Source: Dysgonomonas sp. 25
GTDB taxonomy: Bacteria > Bacteroidota > Bacteroidia > Bacteroidales > Dysgonomonadaceae
Direction: 5' to 3'
DNA length: 64,000 nt
NCBI RefSeq assembly: GCF_010501075.1
Contig: NZ_QVMN01000002.1
Location: 124,001 to 188,000 of the forward strand
The notes beneath the pieces are model-generated. The model saw nothing but the letters and a program-made list of their open reading frames with translations. It was not told where the DNA came from and did not search any database. The position numbers and the translations under genes were made by a program. Positions 32,743-41,119 of the stretch are shown piece by piece. How positions within the stretch are numbered: the stretch's first letter is position 1; every line of letters begins with the position of its first letter.

Positions 32743-34455
32743 ATGACCAGAAAAAACATTTATCGTAGCCTTGTTGTTTTTACTATCATTTTGTTTTTGT
32801 CGACTTCATGTGGGAACAACTCAAAATATGAACAAGCAATTGATGCAGCCGGGGATATACTTTCGACTAATTCCGATAGCGCACTGCAATTGCTTGATAA
32901 TGTTCTTTTTCCTGAAAACCTCAATGAGGAATATTATAATAAATATGTCTTGCTGACATTGCGGGCAAAAGACAAAAGCAATTTGAGGATAAAAGACGAC
33001 TCCGTTATCTTCGGGACGGCGAAGTATTATAAAGAAAAAGGTGATATGTTGAATGCTGCCCGAAGCGCTTTCTATTCTGCCAGAGTGCTTACAGCTCAGA
33101 ACAAAAAGGAAATGGCTACGCAAGCCTATTCTGAGGCGGAACATCTTGCCGCTAAAACAGACGATTTGTATATGAAAGCGCAGATACAGACTTTTATGGG
33201 GCTGGTATACGAATCGCAATTATTGACCGATAATTCCATAGAATGTTTCAAAAAAGCGGCGCAATATTTCAAAGAGTCCGATGATAATGGAAATCTTGTT
33301 GAAACCTATAGTAGGATAGCTAATTCTTTCTTAATTGGAATGGAGTCCGATAGTGCATTCTTTTATTATAACCAAGCATTGGCTTTGGCTGTAGAGCATA
33401 ATTATTCGGATGAACAGGCGCATATTCTAAATAATTTGGGGGTTGCTTATTTGCATATCGAAAAGTACCAACAAGCACGTAATAATTTATTTAAGTCTAT
33501 TGATTTGCATAAGAACGAATTAGATAGAGCCAGACCATATTTGAGCATTGCTATTTCGTTTGCCAGAGAGCAGAAGCGCGATTCGGCCTTGGCTTATATC
33601 AACAAAATTACTTTCGACAAAGAGAAGAAAGATCCGAAAATACAAGCCAATATTGCTAAAACCCTTGCCGAGGTAGAGGCTGTCAGCGGGAATTACCGGC
33701 AGGCGTTGGTGTATAAGGATCAATATATCAAATATTTGAGTGGAGTGTTTTTTGAGAAAAACAAGGAAAATATTGCCGATATACAGAAGAAATATAATTA
33801 TGAACAGACAAGGACAGAGAATCATGCGCTCACTATTTCGCGGCAACGCTATTTTATAGCAATCCTTTTTCTGGGAATAGGCCTCATTATATTCGTTATG
33901 ATCTTTATCCGTAACCGGCAAAAGTATAAAGATGAGAAACAGCTTGCCGAAGAGAAGATTTATCAGTTGATGAGCTTGGCTGATACGTACAATAAGAAAA
34001 ACAATTCGATGCGCGATATTATCCTCGACCATTTTAATATCTTCAAAAAAACGGCATTGATGGAGACATACCTGCATGACGAGGAAAAGAAACAAAATCA
34101 GAAATTGTTAGCCAAATTCAACGAAACAGTCTACGGTCAGGATTCGTTCGACTGGGAAAAGACCTATCAGACATTAGACCATATCTACGACGGTTTCTGC
34201 CAAAAGTTGCGCGAAGCTCATCCCGAACTCGACGAATTGGATTTCCGCATCTGCTGCCTGACCTATGCCAACCTGAGCAATACGGATATTTCTATTATCA
34301 TCGACTACAAAGTGAATTCGGTGCAGTCGAGGAAGTACGCGCTCAGGAAAAAGTTCGATATCGACAGCTACGGCAACCTTATCGATTACCTGAACAAAAG
34401 GTTGTTCGGGAAAGAGACAGAGGTAGAAATAATCGACGAGGACGAAGGCGAGTAA
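32743..34455 (+). CDS. Membrane-bound TPR sensor/HTH regulator
   Basis: A 570-aa protein. It starts with a lipoprotein-like signal (LFLSTSCGNN), followed by about seven TPR-type helical repeats (residues 25-345), one membrane helix (about 372-392, QRYFIAILFLGIGLIIFVMI), a coiled coil and a C-terminal helix-turn-helix region (LDFRICCLTYANLSNTDISI then SVQSRKYALRKKF). The layout is that of a one-component regulator whose TPR domain faces the periplasm and whose HTH faces the cytosol. Such proteins are common in Bacteroidales; the ligand is unknown. ATG 32743 is preferred over the TTG at 32731. Confidence 0.75.
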   Translation: MTRKNIYRSLVVFTIILFLSTSCGNNSKYEQAIDAAGDILSTNSDSALQLLDNVLFPENLNEEYYNKYVLLTLRAKDKSNLRIKDDSVIFGTAKYYKEKGDMLNAARSAFYSARVLTAQNKKEMATQAYSEAEHLAAKTDDLYMKAQIQTFMGLVYESQLLTDNSIECFKKAAQYFKESDDNGNLVETYSRIANSFLIGMESDSAFFYYNQALALAVEHNYSDEQAHILNNLGVAYLHIEKYQQARNNLFKSIDLHKNELDRARPYLSIAISFAREQKRDSALAYINKITFDKEKKDPKIQANIAKTLAEVEAVSGNYRQALVYKDQYIKYLSGVFFEKNKENIADIQKKYNYEQTRTENHALTISRQRYFIAILFLGIGLIIFVMIFIRNRQKYKDEKQLAEEKIYQLMSLADTYNKKNNSMRDIILDHFNIFKKTALMETYLHDEEKKQNQKLLAKFNETVYGQDSFDWEKTYQTLDHIYDGFCQKLREAHPELDELDFRICCLTYANLSNTDISIIIDYKVNSVQSRKYALRKKFDIDSYGNLIDYLNKRLFGKETEVEIIDEDEGE

Positions 34456-34467
34456 CTGCCTGTCCGC

Positions 34468-35580
34468 CTATCGTTTGTGTACCTCTACCTTGTGTGTCGG
34501 CGCTTGATTGTTATTCCGTTCGTCTACCGATTTCGCGAAATTAAAGGCCAGTTCGGCAAAAGCCATCCCGGTGATGCTGTCCTCGTTCAGTGCGACAGGT
34601 TTGCCCGCATCGCCGCCTTCGCAGATGCTCTGTACGATCGGTATCTGCCCCAGAAGCGGGATATTCAGCTGTTCGGCTAACTGCTTAGCTCCATCGCGAC
34701 CAAAGATATAATATTTATTATCAGGCAATTCAGCCGGCGTAAACCATGCCATATTTTCCACCAGACCGATAATTGGTACATTCACCTTTTCGTTGGTAAA
34801 CATGTCGATTCCTTTGCGGGCATCCGCCAAAGCAACTTGTTGCGGTGTACTGACCACTATCGCGCCAGTCACGGCAAGCGTCTGAACGATAGTGAGATGA
34901 ATGTCGCTTGTGCCCGGAGGCAAGTCTATGAGGAAATAATCGAGTTCGCCCCAGTTGGCATCGTTGATTAGCTGTTTGAGGGCATTGCTTGCCATCGCTC
35001 CGCGCCATACAACGGCATTGTTGGGGTCGACGAAAAAGCCGATAGACAGCATCTTGACGCCGTATTTTTCTACGGGGATAATCAATTCGCGTCCGTCTAC
35101 CTCCTCTAAATAAGGGCGGGCTTCCTCCTCGCCGAACATTTTCGGCAGCGAAGGGCCAAAAATATCCGCATCGAGCAATCCGACTTTATATCCTTTGTTG
35201 GCCAATGCTACGGCCAGATTGACCGAAACGGTACTTTTCCCGACGCCTCCTTTTCCCGACGAAACGGCGATAATATTCTTCACCTTCGGCAGCGGATTAT
35301 CAGCTTTGGGAGGGGCGGCAGCTTGCTTGGTTATCACTTCTATGTTGCCCTTGATGTCGATATTGGGATCGGCAAAGGTGAGGATTGCCGTTTCGGCAGC
35401 CTTCACAACTGACTTCATAAATGGATCGTTCGCTTTCTCAAACAATAGCGAAAAGCTTACCTTATTGCCGGCAATATGGATATCGTCGGATACCATGCCC
35501 ATTTCTACAATGTCTTTGCCTGTTCCGGGATAGCGCACGTTGCGTAGCGCATCTATTATCAGTTTGGGGTATATAGCCAT
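34468..35580 (-). CDS. mrp: Mrp/NBP35-family iron-sulfur carrier ATPase
   Basis: A 370-aa protein with an N-terminal DUF59/FeS_assembly_P domain (residues 1-95, MAIYPKLIIDALRNVRYPG) and a ParA/MinD-type ATPase domain with the deviant Walker A SSGKGGVGKSTV. It carries and delivers Fe-S clusters in the cytosol. The CxxC cluster motif present in many ApbC/Nbp35 proteins is not found; the equivalent region reads WFTPAELPDNKYYIFG, a form I recall from Bacteroidetes relatives. I chose the ATG at 35580 because the family starts there. It lies downstream of trmB. Confidence 0.88.
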   Translation of the reverse strand: MAIYPKLIIDALRNVRYPGTGKDIVEMGMVSDDIHIAGNKVSFSLLFEKANDPFMKSVVKAAETAILTFADPNIDIKGNIEVITKQAAAPPKADNPLPKVKNIIAVSSGKGGVGKSTVSVNLAVALANKGYKVGLLDADIFGPSLPKMFGEEEARPYLEEVDGRELIIPVEKYGVKMLSIGFFVDPNNAVVWRGAMASNALKQLINDANWGELDYFLIDLPPGTSDIHLTIVQTLAVTGAIVVSTPQQVALADARKGIDMFTNEKVNVPIIGLVENMAWFTPAELPDNKYYIFGRDGAKQLAEQLNIPLLGQIPIVQSICEGGDAGKPVALNEDSITGMAFAELAFNFAKSVDERNNNQAPTHKVEVHKR

Positions 35581-35885
35581 GTCTTGTATATTTTTGATGT
35601 TTTTTATTGTTTTAATTACTACTGCCGCGCAACTATCGTTGCTTGCCTTCAATACTTTTTGCTTGACCAAAAAGTATTCAAAAAGTCACGACTTAGCCGT
35701 CTATCCGACCCACAGGCAGCTTGTTCGCTGAGCAAAAAACTCGCTTCGCTCAAACACGTTTTGCTCTTTTCGCTCACTATCGCTGTGTGGGTGCCCCGTT
35801 TATCCGGCAATGTCGGAATAGTGTATTTTTCTGCGCATTGCGAAACAATTCTGCGCAGAAAAAGGAATAGTTTGAAAGAACGTTC
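35581..35885. other. Repeat-containing spacer between mrp and trmB
   Basis: About 305 bp with no credible gene. It contains a short dispersed-type repeat around 35645-35700 (TTGACCAAAAAGTATTC... and a long CACACGC-flanked stretch) and a perfect inverted repeat at 35826-35863 that probably ends trmB. Confidence 0.5.
35826..35863 (-). terminator. Long hairpin after trmB
   Basis: TTTTTCTGCGCA (35826-35837) and TGCGCAGAAAAA (35852-35863) are exact reverse complements around a 14-nt loop. It lies 23 bp past the trmB stop and can act as a bidirectional terminator. Confidence 0.65.
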
Positions 35886-36653
35886 TTACTTCGCAACTTT
35901 ACTTGCTTTCAAGCTTTGCGAATTGTTTCGCCCGTAGCTGCGGTATTCATCTTTCTCAATTTCAACATCCGGTTCAACCCAGTTGTTGAGGTGCTGATAG
36001 GTGAATTTCAGATATTTAATATTCAATCCGCGCGACAACCACTGTTGTTCGTAGAATGTCTGTATTTGCAGAATATCGTCCACCAACCCCGAATGATATA
36101 AATCGTCCGTGCTGAACAGTACCGGCAACTTGTTTGCCTTGACCATTTCGCAGGTGTAGGTGAACATGAAATTGCTGTCCGTCTTGAGGTGGATAATGCT
36201 TTCGTCCGACAATATTTCGCCATACAGTTCCATAAAGCGGGTGGAAGTCATGCGCTTATTCACTTTCGCCATCTGCGGATCGGGGAAGGTTATCCAGATT
36301 TCGGCCACCTCGCCCTGCTCGAAGAAATGATTAATCAGTTCGATATGTGTACGCAGGAAAGCGACATTTTTCAATCCCTCGTTCTGCGCTTGGGTAGCTC
36401 CCGTCCACATGCGCGCGCCTTTGATATCGACGCCGATAAAGTTTTTGTCGGGAAACAATTTCGCTAAACCGACGGTATATTCGCCTTTTCCGCATCCCAA
36501 CTCGAGGACGATAGGGTTGTCATTTTGGAAAAATTCCTTGTTCCATTTCCCTTTCATTTCGAAGCCTTTTTCCTTCAAAACGGCGAAAGGATATTGGAAT
36601 ACATGCGGATATTCCTCCATGTTGGCAAATTTGGCGAGCTTGTTTTTTCCCAT
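35886..36653 (-). CDS. trmB: tRNA (guanine-N7)-methyltransferase
   Basis: A 255-aa class I methyltransferase making m7G46 in the tRNA variable loop. SAM-binding motif [27 protein letters not shown] and the TrmB hallmark [20 protein letters not shown] are intact. It begins 13 bp after the GH3-beta-lactamase gene, so the two are likely cotranscribed on the minus strand. Confidence 0.93.
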   Translation of the reverse strand: MGKNKLAKFANMEEYPHVFQYPFAVLKEKGFEMKGKWNKEFFQNDNPIVLELGCGKGEYTVGLAKLFPDKNFIGVDIKGARMWTGATQAQNEGLKNVAFLRTHIELINHFFEQGEVAEIWITFPDPQMAKVNKRMTSTRFMELYGEILSDESIIHLKTDSNFMFTYTCEMVKANKLPVLFSTDDLYHSGLVDDILQIQTFYEQQWLSRGLNIKYLKFTYQHLNNWVEPDVEIEKDEYRSYGRNNSQSLKASKVAK

Positions 36654-36666
36654 GTCAATTATATAT

Positions 36667-39654
36667 TTAGCTGTTCATGCCAACCTTCATTGCCTGGTAG
36701 ATTTCCTCCTGAATGCGTTGGCGTATGCTTAGTTTCATCAATTTCGTATGCGTCCGGCTGGGATACACACGGTTCGACAAAAATATAAAAATTAGTTGAT
36801 TATCGGGGTCTATCCAGAAGCACGTTCCCGTAAAACCTGTATGCCCGTATACACTTGCGGGAGCGCTCGGGGCACAGGGATTCAGTTTGTTGGTACGCGT
36901 TTCGGGTTTGTCGAATCCCAATCCGCGGCGCGAAATAGCACTGCGCGTTTTGGTGAAAAGATTGCAGGTATTTTTGGACAGATACTCCTCGTCGCCGTAT
37001 GAACCGCTATTGAGCAGCAACTGGCAGAGTTTGGCTATATCGTTGGCATCCGAGAACAGGCCTGCATTCCCCGAGATACCGCCCATATAGGCAGCCCCTT
37101 CGTCGTGCACATAGCCGCGAACTATCTGTTTGCGGAGGAAACGGTCATTTTCGGTCGGGACAATCTGCGATTTCCCAAAGCGCGTCAAAGGGTTGTAAGT
37201 CGTCATGTCCATGCCCAGCGGCTCGTAGAAGTTCTTTTGCAGATAAGTATTCAGGTCTTCGCCCGATTGCTCTTCTACCATCTCTTTCAATAGCATGAAA
37301 TTCAGGCAGCTATACATCGAGCCCGCTCTCCTTCGTAGGGGCGTTTTGGCAATAGTCGCCAGTATGGTATCGCGATAAGCCTGATTGATAAAGAGATTAT
37401 CGGCTAAAGGCACGAAGTTTTTGAGCGAATCATTCGAAACAAGGTGCTTTTTGTACTTAAAGGCCGGATTAGCCCATGTTGTTCCATCGAACTGCACTTT
37501 GTGCGTTGGCGTCTTGCTCCGGCTGAAAAGGCGCCCTTTGTAGCTGGCCGTGTCGATAGCATTCACGTAATAGGGTATAAATGAGGGCATACGGCTCTCG
37601 TGCAATAATGCCTGCCGAACGGTTATTTTAGCTTTGTCCGTGCCTTTCAGAATGGGCACGTAGGTGCTCAAAGCCGAATTGAGCGTGATTTTTTTTTTAT
37701 CGTACAACTTCATTACTGCCGGAAGTGTAGCGACTGCTTTAGTCATCGAAGCCAAATCGTAAATGGATTCGTTGGTGACCATTTCGGTGCTGTCGCCATA
37801 GCGGAAAGTGCCGAATGTCTGTTCGTAAATAACATAACCGTCTTTGGCTACTAATATCTGGCAACCGGGATAAGCTTCGTTTTCGATGCCTTCTTCGGCT
37901 ATTTTTTCCAATTCTTTCAAGCGGGTAGAGAGCATCCCTACTTCCTCGGGCATACTATATCCCAAGCGGGTTTTGGGTGTGTCCATTCCATCTCCGGCTT
38001 TGAACAGCCCTTTCACCGAAACAGGGATGCGGGCATCCATTTCTACTCCGCCAAAGATGGCTTGAGCAGCATATTCGCGGGCTAAGGGCGTATCTTCGTA
38101 GGCGAGGACTAATCCGTCTGCCTGTTCGATCGCCGTTTTGTAGGGAGCCATGCGATAGGGGGTAGTGAAAAATGTCAGTATTGTCTTTTTCCCTTTGCAG
38201 ACCTTCGCGATGGCATCGTTTACGTTGGCTTTGGTGGAATGAATGGAAATAATGACTGTATTGTATTTGTCCAAAGTAGGCTTCAATTTGGTTAATGCAG
38301 CAGCATCGGCAGCCGAATAGCAAGGGACTGTTCCGTATTTTTTTAATGTTTTGTGGAACGAATTTCCTGCCGGAGCACCTATCGAAACGGCTACAATTTT
38401 GCGTTCGTCGAGCTTTTTCAGCGGGATAATATCGTCGTTGTTTTTGAGCAAGGTCATTGCTTTTTGGTTCAGCTTGCGGTTGATCCAATCGGCATAGTCC
38501 GTATTGAGGTTTGCCAACAGGCTGTCGACAGGTATGGGCGTTTTGGTAATATTCAGCAAATATTTATATTCCAATACTTTGCGACATTTAATGTCGATTA
38601 ACGAATCGCTCAAATCACCGTCTTTAACAGCTTTTTTTACGGATTCGTATTGTTTTATCAGGTTGACAGGCCCCAGAAGGATGTCGTTTCCTGCCTGCAA
38701 TGCTCTTACGCAATGCTCCTTTTCGACAGTAACGCCTTGCATCGTCAACCCGTCGGTGAAGATTAATCCTTTGAATCCCAGCGAATCCTGCAATACTTCG
38801 GTTGCCACTTTCGACGACAACGAAGCAGGTTGTTTGATCGTATCGAGGGCAGGAATATTGAGGTGGGCGACCATCATCCCACCCAATCCGGCGTCGATAT
38901 AATCGCGGAAAGGGACTAATTCGTATTGATTCAGCCGTTCACGGCTTCCGCTTACCAATGGCAGCGTATAGTGCGAATCGGTAGAGGTATTGCCATGTCC
39001 CGGGAAGTGCTTGGCCACCGAAAGTACGTTGCCGTCCTCCAATCCTTTGGCGTACATGATTCCTTTGCGGGAAACCAATTCGGGCGATTCGCCATAGGCG
39101 CGGATGCCGATAACGGGATTGTCGGGGTTGGTGTTGGTATCTATATCGGGGGCAAAGTTGACATGAATACCCATCAAGCGGCATTGGCGTGCCATTTCGC
39201 GCCCGTACAGGTAAAGGAGCGAATCGTTCTGGATAGCCCCGAGCATCATATTTTTAGGGAAACGGGTGGTGCCTGCCAAGCGCATAGCCAATCCCCATTC
39301 ACCATCGATGGAAATCATCAGCGGCACTTTAGCCTTTTTCTGTGCGGCATTGGTCAGGTTGGCTTGTATGAGTGGTGCGCCTTTGAGGAAAATAATGCCT
39401 CCGATAGATTGGTTTTCTACCTGGCTGAGTATTTCTTTGCGGTGCGCTTCGTCGCCGTAGGTAATGAGTGTAAATAGCTGTCCGACACGTTCTTCGGGCG
39501 TCAGTGTATTGAATACGGAGTCTACCCAGATTTGCATGCGTGCAGCATCGGCGCGCTGATAGAGTGCCGGTTGTGCGGTTTGTTTTTGAGCATGTAAGCC
39601 GGAAAACAGGGTGCAAGCGAAAAGTAGCAGGGCGAATTTATATCGTTTTGTCAT
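36667..39654 (-). CDS. GH3 glycosidase fused to a beta-lactamase-type serine hydrolase
   Basis: A 995-aa secreted protein with a signal peptide (residues 1-22). Residues 40-370 form a GH3 (NagZ-type) domain with [14 protein letters not shown] and nucleophile Asp in IFTDGLTM (about D301). Residues 400-560 are the GH3 C-terminal domain. Residues 580-985 are a beta-lactamase/DD-peptidase domain: SxxK in LASMTKA (S636-K639), YSCLN (Y781) and HTG near the C terminus (YGHTGFTG). The fusion suits periplasmic recycling of peptidoglycan fragments, cutting the GlcNAc-MurNAc bond and the peptide together. Such fusions are known in Bacteroidetes. Confidence 0.9.
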   Translation of the reverse strand: MTKRYKFALLLFACTLFSGLHAQKQTAQPALYQRADAARMQIWVDSVFNTLTPEERVGQLFTLITYGDEAHRKEILSQVENQSIGGIIFLKGAPLIQANLTNAAQKKAKVPLMISIDGEWGLAMRLAGTTRFPKNMMLGAIQNDSLLYLYGREMARQCRLMGIHVNFAPDIDTNTNPDNPVIGIRAYGESPELVSRKGIMYAKGLEDGNVLSVAKHFPGHGNTSTDSHYTLPLVSGSRERLNQYELVPFRDYIDAGLGGMMVAHLNIPALDTIKQPASLSSKVATEVLQDSLGFKGLIFTDGLTMQGVTVEKEHCVRALQAGNDILLGPVNLIKQYESVKKAVKDGDLSDSLIDIKCRKVLEYKYLLNITKTPIPVDSLLANLNTDYADWINRKLNQKAMTLLKNNDDIIPLKKLDERKIVAVSIGAPAGNSFHKTLKKYGTVPCYSAADAAALTKLKPTLDKYNTVIISIHSTKANVNDAIAKVCKGKKTILTFFTTPYRMAPYKTAIEQADGLVLAYEDTPLAREYAAQAIFGGVEMDARIPVSVKGLFKAGDGMDTPKTRLGYSMPEEVGMLSTRLKELEKIAEEGIENEAYPGCQILVAKDGYVIYEQTFGTFRYGDSTEMVTNESIYDLASMTKAVATLPAVMKLYDKKKITLNSALSTYVPILKGTDKAKITVRQALLHESRMPSFIPYYVNAIDTASYKGRLFSRSKTPTHKVQFDGTTWANPAFKYKKHLVSNDSLKNFVPLADNLFINQAYRDTILATIAKTPLRRRAGSMYSCLNFMLLKEMVEEQSGEDLNTYLQKNFYEPLGMDMTTYNPLTRFGKSQIVPTENDRFLRKQIVRGYVHDEGAAYMGGISGNAGLFSDANDIAKLCQLLLNSGSYGDEEYLSKNTCNLFTKTRSAISRRGLGFDKPETRTNKLNPCAPSAPASVYGHTGFTGTCFWIDPDNQLIFIFLSNRVYPSRTHTKLMKLSIRQRIQEEIYQAMKVGMNS

Positions 39655-39828
39655 TATTTCCTTTTATTCATTTCAGTTATCAAAAATACAACGTTTCGGG
39701 CTATAAATAAAGCTTAAAGGGTAAAACAACCGGCGTTTCGGATGGTTTTAATATTTTTTAGAATAAAACTAATTCTTAAAAAACTGTTTGCTTTTTTTCG
39801 GCGCTTTATCTCTATGTGAAAAAAGATT

Positions 39829-40407
39829 ATGGCAAAGTACAGCAAACAATTAGTAGAAGCAATATGCGAACTTATCGCCGACGGCGAATCGACTATCAAT
39901 GAAATCTGCGGCTTTATGAAGATCAACCGCAAAACCTTTTATGAATGGAAAAATGAAAAGGAAGATTTTCGCGAAGCCATACAGTTAGCCCAATCTCAGC
40001 GCAACGAACGTTTGGTTACCCTCGCCCGACAAGCCGCTCGCCGCAAAATGAACGGCTACAAAACCGTAGAAACCAAATACGTCTACGTACCTGACAAACA
40101 CTACCCCGACCGCCTTGTACTGAAAGAAAAGATAGTGAAAGAGAAAGACCACGCCCCGGACACGGCTACCATCAATGCCGTATTGAAACGCGAAGATGAG
40201 CGCCTGCGTCACGAAGAGGCCCTACAACGCGAACGCGAGAAAGAAGAGAAACGACACCACATCACCCGCCAACCGCTCGTCATCGAAGTCATCAACGAAG
40301 AAACGAAACGCGAATTAGAAAAGCTGGATCGGGGCGAACGGGATGAGCTTACTCCCGAAGCGATAGCCAAATCGCGCAAGATAATAGAGGAGTATAATAA
40401 GTTGTAG
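39829..40407 (+). CDS. Orphan HTH protein, phage terminase small subunit-like
   Basis: A 192-aa protein. Residues 1-55 form a helix-turn-helix with the phBC6A51/HTH_Tnp_1_2 pattern (LVEAICELIADGESTINEIC, NRKTFYEWKNEKEDF), as in phage terminase small subunits and some transposases. The middle (KYVYVPDKHYPDRLVLKEKI) and the basic/acidic helical C terminus (residues 125-192) fit the same family. No large terminase, transposase or phage gene is near. It directly precedes the 40408-41060 repeat cluster. DNA binding is likely; the target is unknown. Confidence 0.7.
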   Translation: MAKYSKQLVEAICELIADGESTINEICGFMKINRKTFYEWKNEKEDFREAIQLAQSQRNERLVTLARQAARRKMNGYKTVETKYVYVPDKHYPDRLVLKEKIVKEKDHAPDTATINAVLKREDERLRHEEALQREREKEEKRHHITRQPLVIEVINEETKRELEKLDRGERDELTPEAIAKSRKIIEEYNKL

Positions 40408-40455
40408 GAGTAGTTACAAGTTACTCCGCCCTACGGGCAGTTACGAGTTACGAGG

Positions 40456-40506
40456 AAAAGTGACTCTGCAAAAACACCGAAAATAAGTAGAGGATTGTTA
40501 CTTTTT
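40456..40506. repeat. 51-nt inverted-terminus element, copy 2
   Basis: AAAAGTGAC...GTTACTTTT with interior GAAAATAAGTAGAGGATT. First unit of the 150-bp tandem duplication. Confidence 0.75.
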
Positions 40507-40605
40507 TCTGTCATGCCGACGAAAGGAGGCATCTCTTTCCTGTAATGGGTGAGAAAGAAAGAGGTAACACTGAGTTCCGCAGAGAAGGCACTGAGGCACA
40601 CTGAG

Positions 40606-40657
40606 AAAAGTAACTTGATAAAAACGCCTAAGAATGAGTAGAGAAATGTTACTTTTT
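40606..40657. repeat. 51-nt inverted-terminus element, copy 3
   Basis: AAAAGTAAC...GTTACTTTT with GAATGAGTAGAGAAAT inside. It starts exactly 150 bp after copy 2. A lone left end (AAAAGTAAC) occurs another 150 bp on, at 40756. Confidence 0.75.
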
Positions 40658-40826
40658 ATGTCATGCCGACAATAGGAGGCATCTCTTTCTTATAATGCGT
40701 GAGAAAGAAAGAGGTGACACTGAGTTCCGCAGAGAAGGCACTGAGGTACACTGAGAAAAGTAACTTTCAAGTTGACGAGTAAGCAAGTGTACGAGTTTAT
40801 TAGCAATGAGTTTACAAGAGGGAAAG

Positions 40827-40878
40827 AAAAGTAACTCGATAGAAAACATCGAAAATGAGTAGGGTTTTGTTACTTTTT
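40827..40878. repeat. 51-nt inverted-terminus element, copy 4
   Basis: AAAAGTAACTCGAT...GTTACTTTT with ATCGAAAATGAGTAGG inside. Confidence 0.75.
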
Positions 40879-40989
40879 CTGTTATGCCGACAATAGGAGG
40901 CGCCTCGTTCCAGTAATATGACGAGATACTTCGTTTCACTCAGTATGACAGGGAAGAATAAGCCTCCCCAAGGGGAGGTTGGAGGGGCT

Positions 40990-41043
40990 AAAAGTAACTC
41001 GGTAAAAAAATGGGCGAAACAAGTAGAGCTTTTGTTACTTTTT
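40990..41043. repeat. 51-nt inverted-terminus element, copy 5
   Basis: AAAAGTAACTCGGT...GTTACTTTT, the most diverged interior (ACAAGTAGAG). Confidence 0.7.
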
Positions 41044-41060
41044 GGAGAGGAGTGGGGGAG

Positions 41061-41095
41061 AAAACAAAAAGGAGCAACCCGCAGGTCACTCCTTT
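41061..41095 (-). terminator. Intrinsic terminator of rpsA
   Basis: AAAGGAG...CTCCTTT stem at 41068-41095 with an A-rich (T on minus) run at 41061-41070, 25 bp past the rpsA stop. Confidence 0.75.
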
Positions 41096-41119
41096 ATTAT
41101 AGAGAGTTAGAATAATCGC

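Larger units (their letters stand above)
40408..41060. repeat. Interspersed repeat cluster
   Basis: About 650 bp with no gene. It is a patchwork of four 51-nt inverted-terminus elements (listed separately), TGTCATGCCGA...GGCATCTC units, a 150-bp tandem duplication (40456-40605 and 40606-40755), an octamer array at 40771-40795, and a GC-rich palindrome at 40960-40990 (CCTCCCCAAGGGGAGG). Confidence 0.75.

Noticed and set aside
39829-40407. Prophage remnant
   Set aside because: Only one phage-like gene is found; no large terminase, portal, capsid or integrase, and no attachment site is visible.
40408-41060. CRISPR array
   Set aside because: The repeats are dispersed with irregular spacing, diverge from each other, and no cas genes are present. 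The 150-bp period is one tandem duplication.
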